From: Dehalococcoidia bacterium
GTDB lineage: Bacteria; Chloroflexota; Dehalococcoidia; Tepidiformales; Tepidiformaceae
Assembly (NCBI GenBank): GCA_022824925.1
Contig: JAJDYW010000019.1
Location: 1 to 64,000, forward strand
DNA length: 64,000 nucleotides
Direction of reading: 5' to 3'
The notes beneath the pieces were generated by a model. That model made no database searches. It was not told the origin of the DNA and worked only from the letters and a program-made list of their open reading frames with translations. Position numbers and translations under genes: made by a program. Position 1 is the first letter of the stretch, and the number at the start of each line of letters is the position of its first letter. Positions 9,418-16,738 of the stretch are shown one piece after another.

Positions 9418-10686
9418 ATGGAGCGAAACCGTGGCGGAAGGCCTCGCCACCCAGACATCCTCACCCCTGCCGAATGGCGCGTGCTGGAGGAGTTGCGCAG
9501 GGGCGGCACGAATGCGGAGATCGCGGTGCGCCTCGGCGTCAGCCCCGACGCCGTCAAGTACCACATCTCGAACATGCTGGGGAAGCTCGATCTTGAGGGC
9601 CGCCACGCGCTCGCGGCCTGGCGGGGCGAGCGGGAGGGGATGGGGAAGCGTGTTCGCGCGCAACTCGCCCTTCCGCTGACGCTCTCCTCGCTCGGACGAA
9701 CGGTCGCTTGGGGGGCGGGGGTGGCCGTCTTGGCCATGGTGGCCGTCGCGGTAATCGCCTTGCCAGGCGGAGACGACGATGCCCCTCGGCTACCTGTCCC
9801 GGCGGAAGTCACTGAGACGCCAGGCCCCGCCCGGACGCAGGAGCGGTCATCGCAACCCACGGCAACGGAATGTGCACAGACGCGGCTTGAGAATGGGGTA
9901 GTGCAGGTGAGCGCGGGTGGGCGGCACAGCTGTGCGGTACGGGAGTCGGGCGAGATCGCCTGCTGGGGGAGCAACGACGTGGGGCAGACGGACGTCCCCC
10001 AAGGGCGCCTCCGCTCCGTGAGCGCGACCCTGCACAGAACCTGTGCGGTGCGGGAGTCGGGTGAGATCGTCTGCTGGGGCTTGAACGCCGAGGGCTTGGG
10101 CGATCACATGGACGCGTCAGCGGGACGGTGGCGTTCCGTGAGTACGGGCGGGAGTCATAACTGTGCGGTGCGGGAGTCAGGCGAGATTGTCTGCTGGGGG
10201 AGCAACGGTGATGGCCAGGCGGACGCGCCGATGGGGAGCTTCTGCTCCGTGTCCGCAGGCAGGGCTCACAGCTGTGCGGTACGGGAGTCGGGTGAGATCG
10301 TCTGCTGGGGCTTGAACGACGACGGCCGGGCGGACGCCCCGCCGGGGCGCTTCCTTTCCGTGAGCTCGAGTTGGAGCGGTAACTGTGCAGTGCGGGAGTC
10401 GGGCGAGATCGTGTGCTGGGGGCACAACGGTTACGGCCAGATGGACGCGCCAGCGGGGACCTTCCGATCCGTGTCCGCGCTCTATAGTCACTACTGTGCG
10501 GTACGGGAGTCGGGCGAGATCGCCTGCTGGGGCCTGAACGACGACAGCCAGACGGACGCCCCACCGGGGCGCTTCCTTTCCGTGAGCGCCGGCGGGGCTC
10601 ATAGCTGTGCGGTGCGAGAGGCAGGAGGGATCCTCTGCTGGGGGGCGCTACACCCCGCGGTTGAGGTGCCTGCGGACTTTCGGTGA
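9418..10686 (+). CDS. LuxR-type HTH transmembrane regulator with extracellular RCC1 repeats
   Basis: This 422-residue protein starts at an ATG preceded by GGGAGAG. Residues 14-66 form a GerE/LuxR-type HTH (LTPAEWRVLEEL, GGTNAEIAVRLGVS, VKYHISNMLGKL). Residues 96-116 form one transmembrane helix. After a Thr/Pro-rich linker, residues 155-415 make eight RCC1-type repeats, each with CAVRESGEIxCWG. The layout implies a cytoplasmic DNA-binding head and an outside sensor, as in ToxR/CadC-like one-component regulators but with unusual modules. It is transcribed away from the giant RCC1-LRR gene, whose RCC1 repeats it resembles. That suggests a shared ligand or co-regulation (inference). Confidence 0.82.
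   Translation: MERNRGGRPRHPDILTPAEWRVLEELRRGGTNAEIAVRLGVSPDAVKYHISNMLGKLDLEGRHALAAWRGEREGMGKRVRAQLALPLTLSSLGRTVAWGAGVAVLAMVAVAVIALPGGDDDAPRLPVPAEVTETPGPARTQERSSQPTATECAQTRLENGVVQVSAGGRHSCAVRESGEIACWGSNDVGQTDVPQGRLRSVSATLHRTCAVRESGEIVCWGLNAEGLGDHMDASAGRWRSVSTGGSHNCAVRESGEIVCWGSNGDGQADAPMGSFCSVSAGRAHSCAVRESGEIVCWGLNDDGRADAPPGRFLSVSSSWSGNCAVRESGEIVCWGHNGYGQMDAPAGTFRSVSALYSHYCAVRESGEIACWGLNDDSQTDAPPGRFLSVSAGGAHSCAVREAGGILCWGALHPAVEVPADFR
9901..10645 (+). repeat. Tandem 111-bp coding repeat, 8 copies
   Basis: Eight near-identical units begin with TGTGCGGTxCGGGAGTCGG at 9931, 10042, 10162, 10273, 10384, 10495 and 10606, counting the flanking partial units. Spacing is 111 bp except for one interval of 120 bp. 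Each encodes a 37-residue RCC1 unit. The high DNA identity suggests recent duplication or gene conversion and potential copy-number change. Confidence 0.8.
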
Positions 10687-10772
10687 CGACAGAACCTCGC
10701 GCCTGCGCAGGGACGTGCTGGCCTCCGACCTGTTATCCAGTGCCAGCGTGCTTCGCCCTGTAGCCTGCTCGG

Positions 10773-11028
10773 ATGGAACAGTGGAAGCGAGAGCGGACAC
10801 ACACACACCGCGATTGCGACCCTCGTGGTTCTCGGAGCGGCAGTGACGTTCGGGGTGGCCGTGGGGCTGTTCTCCATCTGCAGCGCGCCCGGTCCGGAGC
10901 AGGTCGATGAACGCTGGACGCGGCTGGGCGTGGCTGAACCCGAGATCGTGTTCTTTGGTGAGTTCAGCGAGGAGGAGCAGGTTGCGCTCCTGAGAGAGGT
11001 CCAGGCGACACAGGTCCTGTTCCACTAG
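10773..11028 (+). pseudogene. Small membrane-anchored protein, frame broken at an AC dinucleotide repeat
   Basis: An ATG at 10773 encodes MEQWKRERTHT. The frame then changes within an (AC)6 run. The second frame supplies a strong transmembrane helix (IATLVVLGAAVTFGVAVGLF) and an acidic tail ending at 11028. One additional AC unit would fuse them into an 85-residue protein with a cytoplasmic head and one helix. A TAGCCT box six bases before the ATG would fit a leaderless transcript. The alternative is a shorter gene from the GTG at 10825. Function is unknown. Confidence 0.35.
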
Positions 11029-11278
11029 CGCTTCGACGCAAGGGTCGGCTCACGCGGACCACCCGACGGCAGCGGAGAGCGCCTCCAGGAGCCCGTAGCG
11101 GCCCTAAGCCAGGTTGAGCAGGAGATTCCCGGTGACGCGGCGGGGTATCGATGATAGCTCGGCGTACTCCTCATAGCCGCAGCGGTGGCCACGCCCACCG
11201 CTAGGCCCGCCTGCTCCCGGCACTGCTCAAGCCCATCGAGAAGCGGGCCCTCCGACTTGGTCTCGGACTGGTCCTGGA

Positions 11279-11778
11279 TCACGCCGTCGCACCTGGGCGC
11301 GCTCCTCGGGGTGAAGCGCTCGCGCCTGTCAGAGGTGCTGCACCAATCTCGAAGCCGTGCTCGCCAGCAGCGCCGACCAACCACGCCCTCGGCATCAGCA
11401 ACTCCGCCGCGAACATGTTCGCCTGAATCTCTTCGCGGTCGTTCCCGGTAGCGGCCTTCTGGTCCCTACGGAGACAAAGTGCCGGTCAACGAACGTCTGC
11501 GTATCGTACAGGCTTAGGTGGCCCAACTCATACGCGATAGTGAGCCGCTGGCGCGTCCCCGGGTGGCTGGAGTTAACCGCGATGAGGGGAGTCTCCTCGA
11601 CGACGTGGAGCACGCCAGACAGGTCGGTATCAAGCGCTTCCAGGACAACACGTGCACCCACGGAGCGCGCGATGTCCTCGACAGGCCCTGGTGGGGTTTC
11701 TGCTCCAGCCTTGGAAAGAAGCTCTTCGGCCGCCTCTCTGATCTCTTTCTCCGGCATGAACCTGACCACCGGAGTCAC
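11279..11778 (-). pseudogene. ImmA/IrrE-family (DUF955) metallopeptidase-like gene, frameshifted and with altered zinc motif
   Basis: The GTG at 11778 overlaps the stop of the XRE gene by four bases (GTGA). The first about 100 residues match the ImmA/IrrE family: a LLSKAG helix, an AVNSSHPGTRQRLTIA strand-helix, then YELGHLSLY where HExxHLxxH is expected. Both expected first and third histidines are tyrosines. Near 11465-11475 a base is missing. In the restored frame the family's next signature appears (REEIQANMFAAELLMPRAW). The 3' part has no recognisable ending. ImmA proteins cleave or inactivate a partner XRE repressor. With the altered zinc ligands and frameshifts this copy is probably inactive, unless the breaks are assembly errors. 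Confidence 0.6.
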
Positions 11779-12058
11779 ACCCTGAGCAATCTCGCCAAGG
11801 CGCTGGCCTCGTCAGGGCTTGCTCCTCGCTCGATCAGCATGTTGACGTCGGCAGAAGGAAGCGACCTCAGGTCGGGCAGAGTGTCGCGGGCGCCACGTCC
11901 AGCGCTTCTGCCATCCGCAGCAGGGCGTAGAGCGTCACCCGCTGGCGCTCAGCTTCGATGTTCGATATGGAAGTACGCGTGAGGTTCGCACGGGACGCCA
12001 ACTCCCCTTGTGTGGTGCCCTTCTCCTTGGACAGCGTCGACCTCGATCTCGTCGTCAC
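11775..12058 (-). pseudogene. XRE-family HTH regulator, partner of ImmA, with a 1-base deletion
   Basis: A GTG at 12058, with GGAGG nearby, starts a Cro/CI-type HTH: residues 13-60 include TTQGELASRANLTRTSISNIE and a second helix pair ending EALDVAPATL. The frame hits a stop at 11867. Adding one base near 11878 continues it as LPDLRSLPSADVNMLIERG to a stop at 11775, overlapping the ImmA-like start. The XRE-ImmA order and 4-base overlap are typical of stress or mobile-element control pairs in which the protease removes the repressor. No regulated target operon is seen next to it. Confidence 0.6.
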
Positions 12059-12295
12059 CTCCGCTCCCTCCGAGAGCCAACTCGGCATCCTACAGGGCGA
12101 GTGCACGCCGATTGCCTCGTCGCATGGGCCGGGAGGAGGGGCTCCCTACCAATGCCGTATCACTTGTCCTGATAGCCAGTAGGAGAAAAAGGCCCGGCCG
12201 CAGCGCAGGCGCGTGGAGGAGTACTAGGCGAGCCTTGAAGCCCTCCGCAATGGGAGGAGCCAGGGCCGGAGAAACAAGGTGGGGGCTACTCCCCC

Positions 12296-12682
12296 TTGCA
12301 GGAGCCGCAGGTTGAGCTGCCGCCCTTCTTCGATCCGACCACGCTTACGGTCGCGACTGGCGGACTCGTGCAAGCACCTGCGCGAGTGGTCGATGCAGAA
12401 GCAGCGAGTCTCGCGTGTTTACCGGGAGACACGGTTATGGAGTCGGCGAAGGCCCCTCTCCGTAGGGACTACCTTCCCGGCAACCGCAGCCGCCGTCTCA
12501 CATGGAGACCGGGGGGCTGGATCCACGTGCGGACAGAAGACGGCCGCGAGGGCTGGATGCACATCACCGATCTGGTGGGCTGGGCGCCAGAGCAGAGGCT
12601 GGGACCGGGCCTATCCTGCGGGACCTTCGAAGCGCGAGCCGTGAACGGTGCCATAGGCGAGACGGGAACTGCTGTGGGCTAG
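12296..12682 (+). CDS. Hypothetical protein with SH3-like segment
   Basis: The frame is open from 12239, and the only usable start in it is a TTG at 12296. The middle (about residues 73-95) reads GGWIHVRTEDGREGWMHITDL, which resembles a bacterial SH3-like strand pair. The first 60 residues could include another such unit (VQAPARVVD, then ACLPGDTV). The neighbouring frame begins at an ATG at 12250 with a signal-peptide-like stretch (WGLLPLAGAAG) and stops at once. The true gene may start there and be frameshifted like others in this region. No function is assigned. Confidence 0.35.
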   Translation: MQEPQVELPPFFDPTTLTVATGGLVQAPARVVDAEAASLACLPGDTVMESAKAPLRRDYLPGNRSRRLTWRPGGWIHVRTEDGREGWMHITDLVGWAPEQRLGPGLSCGTFEARAVNGAIGETGTAVG

Positions 12683-12757
12683 TCGCCACAGCGTGAACCA
12701 CAGGCAGCGCAGCTTTCCACTCCCGCGACAGCGGGGGAGGTAAATCGACATAGCCCC

Positions 12758-12766
12758 TGCTAACAT
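12758..12766 (+). promoter_or_regulatory. Extended -10 element (TGCTAACAT) for a leaderless regulator gene
   Basis: TGC-TAACAT lies exactly six bases before the GTG at 12773. Transcription would then begin at or next to the start codon, and no ribosome-binding site is present. No good -35 was found. Extended -10 promoters can work without one. Confidence 0.4.
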
Positions 12767-12772
12767 CACGCC

Positions 12773-14260
12773 GTGACAGGACGAGGCCGCGGACGGCCGC
12801 CACACCCCGACATCATGACGCCAGCCGAGCGCCGGGTCCTTGATGAGTTGCGTAAGGGGGGAACTAACGCCGAGATTGCCGTCCGCCTCGGCATCGGACC
12901 CGAGACTGTCAAAACGCACGTCTCCAACATGCTCGCGAAGCTGGATCTTGGGGACCGCCGTGATCTCGCCGCGTGGCGCGAGGAGGACGCACTCCGGCAT
13001 CACTGGCTCCTCGCCCCCCTCCTTCTCAGGCCGCTCGTCTTGGTCGGCGCGGTGGCTGGTGTGGCGCTGTTGGTTGTAGTGGTGCTCCTGTTGCTTTCGC
13101 TGGTGGGCGGAGACGGTTCGGGTGGACTATCAGTCAATGGGGTTGGTGAGGTCAGGGGGCCGGTAGCAGTCTTCGTTGTTGAGAACCCCGTGGAGCACGG
13201 TGGTTCGTCGAACGGCAGCGACTTCCGCTACGTTGCCGCCGCCCTTGACCTTGAGACGGGTAAGGACTGGGTTGTCGCAGACCTGGAGCCGGAAGTGGGC
13301 TGGGGCATCCACGAGGCCCACGACCAGGTGGCGCTGGTTCGCGATCGGTTGCTGATCTGGACGGACGAAGCCATCCGTCTGGTCACGCTCGATGGACAGC
13401 GCGAGGTCGTTCCCTTCCAATCGACCGTCTCAATCTCCTCCGTGGCCGTGTCGCCGGATGGCTCGAAGGTCGCACTGTCGCTCAATGCCATCGACGAAGC
13501 TGACAGCATCGTTGTTCTCGACCTTCCATCCGGCAGCGAAGTGCTTCGCGTCGCTTCCGACGCCCCCGCCATCGACGTCTTGCCGGGGTTCCGGACGCCC
13601 CGCGAGGTCCTGGGGGTAGAGCGCTGGAGCAGGGATGGAACAGCCCTCTCGGCTAGGTTTCATGTGAGCGCGTCGCGGAATCTCCATGTCATCCTCACGC
13701 TGGATGGCGAGGTTCACGTGCTCATAGAAGAGATGGGAGAGATGGCCACCTTCTCAGCCGACCTGCGCTACGCGATTTCCCACTCCAGGCAGCGCGCCGA
13801 ACGGGGGTTCGACTCCCTGGCCGTGACCGAACTCAGCACGGGGCGCACGGTGTTGGAGTTGAAAGCCGGGGAGGGCCAGCTCCTGCAGCACATCGCCGGG
13901 CCGCTCGGCGGTCGCTTCTTCTACGCCACGCTGGCGCTCGAATACCTCGACGAGGTCTTCCCGGACGCGCCCGGGTTCCGGGGGAACCTAATAGACCTGT
14001 CCGCTCTCGAGGAATCAGTGGTCCTTCACGAGGTCGAACTCGCCACGGGTGACATGGCTGTCGTCAGCAACGACGACCAGGATGTGGGCGAGTTTCTCCT
14101 CCTGGAAGTAGGGAGGGGGGAGTCGCCAGTTTGGCTTGGCGGCTGTTTCGACGACGTTGCCGAGCTCGAGGCCTGCCACGCCCTCGAACAAGAAGCCTGG
14201 GAATCGAAGATTCCTCCTGGGGGTCGTCGGCAATTAGTCGGCTTCATCTGGCTCGACTAG
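12773..14260 (+). CDS. LuxR-type HTH transmembrane regulator with extracellular propeller-like domain
   Basis: This 495-residue protein is a paralogue of the 9418 gene in its head: residues 14-68 carry the same HTH (MTPAERRVLDEL, GGTNAEIAVRLGIG, VKTHVSNMLAKLDL). Residues 82-111 form one long transmembrane helix. The outside part (residues 120-495) differs completely. It has several beta-strand repeats of WD/TolB-propeller character, for example VSPDGSKVALSL, then VLDLPSGSEVLRV. Two Cys near the C-terminus (WLGGCF, ELEACH) may form a disulfide. The pair shows one DNA-binding/anchor unit joined to exchangeable sensors. The GTG start lacks a ribosome-binding site. Confidence 0.78.
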   Translation: MTGRGRGRPPHPDIMTPAERRVLDELRKGGTNAEIAVRLGIGPETVKTHVSNMLAKLDLGDRRDLAAWREEDALRHHWLLAPLLLRPLVLVGAVAGVALLVVVVLLLLSLVGGDGSGGLSVNGVGEVRGPVAVFVVENPVEHGGSSNGSDFRYVAAALDLETGKDWVVADLEPEVGWGIHEAHDQVALVRDRLLIWTDEAIRLVTLDGQREVVPFQSTVSISSVAVSPDGSKVALSLNAIDEADSIVVLDLPSGSEVLRVASDAPAIDVLPGFRTPREVLGVERWSRDGTALSARFHVSASRNLHVILTLDGEVHVLIEEMGEMATFSADLRYAISHSRQRAERGFDSLAVTELSTGRTVLELKAGEGQLLQHIAGPLGGRFFYATLALEYLDEVFPDAPGFRGNLIDLSALEESVVLHEVELATGDMAVVSNDDQDVGEFLLLEVGRGESPVWLGGCFDDVAELEACHALEQEAWESKIPPGGRRQLVGFIWLD

Positions 14261-14535
14261 GGCTTGTTCACCTTGGGCCGCTGTGGTGTGGCTCCCCCGC
14301 CGAGGAGTCAGGTCCGAGCAGTTCCCCTGCTCACTACATTCCCAGTCCCTGGCTAAAGGCCCACCGCCAGCTCGAACGTTCGTAGTACAGTCCCGTCAGG
14401 TGTATGGCTACCTCATCCGCACGGCCGGTGGTGGGGGTCGGGGTGCCGCCCCAAGGGGCCGCGAGTGGTATCGTTTCGGGAGCGCTTCCGCGGGGCTTCT
14501 GCGGTCCCGGCGAGGTGCGCAAGGCATCGCGATGC
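14261..14535 (+). other. Upstream region of hemA
   Basis: This stretch has no gene. It contains a 10-bp palindrome CGAACGTTCG near 14373 and a TG-G-TATCGT box around 14466 that could act as an extended -10 for hemA. Neither is strong evidence by itself. Confidence 0.25.
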
Positions 14536-15825
14536 ATGTGGGGCTCTGAGAATTTGCCGGTCCTCTCGGTCACGGGCGTCAGCCACCACACCTGCCCGAT
14601 CGACGTGCGCGAACGCTTCGCCCTGCCCGAGGGGGGCCAACCCCCGCCCGCCGACGGCCGCACCACCGAATCGGCCTGGCTCGCCACCTGCAACCGCACC
14701 GAGCTCTACACGCTGAGCGAGGACGCGGGCACGGCCGGGGCCGTGTTCGCGGAGGCGCTCGGGGTGCCGGCCGACCTCACCGAACGCTACCGCTACACGC
14801 TCGACGAGACGGACGCCGCCCGCCACCTCTTCCGCGTCGCGAGCGGGCTCGACTCGCTCGTGCTGGGGGAGCACGAGGTCCTCGGGCAGGTGCGGAACGC
14901 GCTCGGGAGGGCCCGCGAGCAGGGGTCGGCGGGGCCGGTCCTGAGCCGGCTCTTCCAGGACGCGGTGACGGCGGGCAAGCGGGTGCGCTCGGAGACGGAG
15001 ATCAGCCGCTGGCCGGTCTCGATGAGCGGGGCGGCCGCTTCGATCCTGCTGGAACGACAGGGCCTGGAGACGCTCGAGCGGACGTACGTCCTCGTGATCG
15101 GCGCGGGGGAGATGGCGCGGGGGGTGGCGCGCTGCCTGCAGGGCATGCAGGCGCAAGACCTGGCCATCGCCAACCGCACCCGCGAGCGCGCCCGCGACCT
15201 GGCCCGCGAGAGCGGCGGGGAAGCGCTCGACTGGCCGCTCGCGCCCGAGGCCCTCGCCCGCTTCGACGCGATCGTGAGCTGCACGAGCGCGCCGGGCTTC
15301 GTCCTGACGCGCGAGACGGTCGAGGCGACGGCGCGCCTGCTGCCGCCGGGCCGGTCGATCCACCTGGTCGACCTGGCGGTCCCGCGCGACATCGACCCCG
15401 AGGCGGGCTCGATCGAAGCGGTCCACCTGAGCAACCTCGACGACGCCCGCGGCATCGTCGACGACTCGCTCAGCCGGCGGTCGGAGCACATCGAGCCGGC
15501 GGAGCGGATCATCGAGGAGCAGATCGCGTGCTTCCGGGAGTGGACGGCGGCGCGCAGCGCCTCCGACAGCATCCGGGCGCTGAAGGAACGCGCCGACTCC
15601 ATCCGGCAGCGCGAGCTGGAGTGGGTCATGCCCAAGCTCGCGGGGCTCTCCGAGCGCGAGCGGGCGGCGGTCGAGCAGTTCTCGTCGAGGCTCGTCAACA
15701 AGCTGCTGCACACGCCCACGCAACATCTGCGCGAAACCGCCGGCCGGAGCGAAGGCGACGCCCTCGGGGATCTGCTCCTGCAAGCGTTCGACCTGGACGG
15801 CGAGGACCCGAAGGACGGCTCCTGA
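14536..15825 (+). CDS. hemA: Glutamyl-tRNA reductase
   Basis: HemA reduces glutamyl-tRNA(Glu) with NADPH to glutamate-1-semialdehyde, the first committed step of C5 tetrapyrrole synthesis in the cytoplasm. The 429-residue protein has the catalytic-domain signatures: SVTGVSHHTCPIDVRE near the N-terminus, the nucleophile Cys52 in ATCNRTELY, and GEHEVLGQV at 111. It also has a Rossmann motif (VIGAGEMARG, about 187-196) and a helical dimerisation tail. The ATG at 14536 gives a normal N-terminus; the longer upstream frame is not conserved-looking. No other heme gene is adjacent, so it appears to be transcribed alone. Confidence 0.95.
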   Translation: MWGSENLPVLSVTGVSHHTCPIDVRERFALPEGGQPPPADGRTTESAWLATCNRTELYTLSEDAGTAGAVFAEALGVPADLTERYRYTLDETDAARHLFRVASGLDSLVLGEHEVLGQVRNALGRAREQGSAGPVLSRLFQDAVTAGKRVRSETEISRWPVSMSGAAASILLERQGLETLERTYVLVIGAGEMARGVARCLQGMQAQDLAIANRTRERARDLARESGGEALDWPLAPEALARFDAIVSCTSAPGFVLTRETVEATARLLPPGRSIHLVDLAVPRDIDPEAGSIEAVHLSNLDDARGIVDDSLSRRSEHIEPAERIIEEQIACFREWTAARSASDSIRALKERADSIRQRELEWVMPKLAGLSERERAAVEQFSSRLVNKLLHTPTQHLRETAGRSEGDALGDLLLQAFDLDGEDPKDGS

Positions 15826-15831
15826 GCGTCC

Positions 15832-16602
15832 CTACCCCGACTGCTCCCGCAGGAACGCGATCAGCTCGCGGGCGATGATCGCGGGCTGCTCGGGGAGCAT
15901 CGCGTGGCTGGCGTTCGGCACGTCGACCACGCGCACGCGGTCCGCGCCGAGGCGATCGCGCAGGGCGTAGCCGTTCGCCGGCACGGAGAGGGGGTCGTCG
16001 AGCCCCTGGATGACGAGCACGGGCGCGGTCCCGGCGCGTCCCCACTCGTCGAAGGGGATGCGATCGCGCACGCTCCACTGCATCTCCTTCGTCTCCGGGT
16101 ACCAGCCGTCGAGCCAGACGGAGGGGTCGTGGCCGGGCGCGAAGAACGCGTGCCGGATATCCGCCAGGCGTTCCTCGTCGGGCCGGTCGAGCTCGAAGAT
16201 GCGCATGAGGGCGGCATGGGTCTCGGGGTCGGAGGGAACCTGCCCGCCGGCGGCGACGAGCGTGACGCTGCGGGCGAGGTCGGGGCGGTCGGAGGCGAGG
16301 CAGCGGACGATGCGGTTCCCGAAGGCGTGGCCCACGAGGTGGACGGGGCCATCCGAGAGCGCCCCCGCGACGCAGGCGACGTCGGCGGCGAAGTCGTGCA
16401 GGGCGAGGCCGGGCACGGCGGGCGAGCCGCCATCGATGCCGCGGGGGCTCATGGCGGCGGCACGGTAGCCGGCCGCCTCGAGGTCGGCCGCGAGGGCGTC
16501 GAAATCGCCGCCGCCGCGCCCCAGGGAGGGCACGAGCACGACCAGGTCGCCGCTGCCGCGGACGCGCACCTCGACCCGGCCGCCGTTCACCGCTACGAGC
16601 AC
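15832..16602 (-). CDS. Alpha/beta-hydrolase fold protein with Ala in place of the nucleophile Ser
   Basis: The GTG start at 16602 has AGGAGG seven bases upstream, giving 256 residues. The fold is clear: the oxyanion region (LVVLVPSLGRGGGDF), cap strands (YRAAAMSPRG), a GHAFGNR elbow at 91-97, the acid position (VIQGLDDPLS) and the histidine (VPNASHAMLP). The elbow should read GxSxG, but residue 93 is Ala. Ordinary Ser-hydrolase chemistry is therefore not expected. It may be a lyase-like or binding member, or use another nucleophile. It is convergent with hemA and divergent from imuB. Confidence 0.8.
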   Translation of the reverse strand: MLVAVNGGRVEVRVRGSGDLVVLVPSLGRGGGDFDALAADLEAAGYRAAAMSPRGIDGGSPAVPGLALHDFAADVACVAGALSDGPVHLVGHAFGNRIVRCLASDRPDLARSVTLVAAGGQVPSDPETHAALMRIFELDRPDEERLADIRHAFFAPGHDPSVWLDGWYPETKEMQWSVRDRIPFDEWGRAGTAPVLVIQGLDDPLSVPANGYALRDRLGADRVRVVDVPNASHAMLPEQPAIIARELIAFLREQSG

Positions 16603-16660
16603 CGCATTCCTCCTGGAGCTGAGCTGGTCCGGCGGCAGCATACCCCCCGGTGGGGACGGG

Positions 16661-16688
16661 TTGACGAATGGAACGTATGTTCTATAGG
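16661..16688 (+). promoter_or_regulatory. SOS-type promoter with LexA box for imuB-dnaE2
   Basis: A -35 TTGACG (16661-16666) and a -10 TATAGG (16683-16688) are separated by 16 bases. The spacer holds GAAC-GTAT-GTTC (16671-16682), a perfect GAAC-N4-GTTC palindrome of the Gram-positive/actinobacterial LexA type. A repressor bound there would block RNA polymerase. It lies about 50 bases before imuB, the expected SOS-induced gene. Confidence 0.75.
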
Positions 16689-16738
16689 GTGCACGGGCAG
16701 CCTCGCGCTGCCGAACGACATCATCCAGGGGGAAGGCC

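Noticed and set aside
9901..10645. Regularly spaced repeats as a CRISPR array
   Set aside because: The repeats are 111 bp, in-frame coding and continuous, with no unique spacers.
11025..11384. A 119-residue reverse frame after the ImmA-like gene
   Set aside because: It is the wrong frame for the ImmA continuation, shows low-complexity character and has no motif; it is treated as non-coding remnant sequence.
14373..14382. CGAACGTTCG upstream of hemA as a second LexA box
   Set aside because: It lacks the four-base spacer between GAAC and GTTC that defines the SOS site; it is just a 10-bp palindrome.
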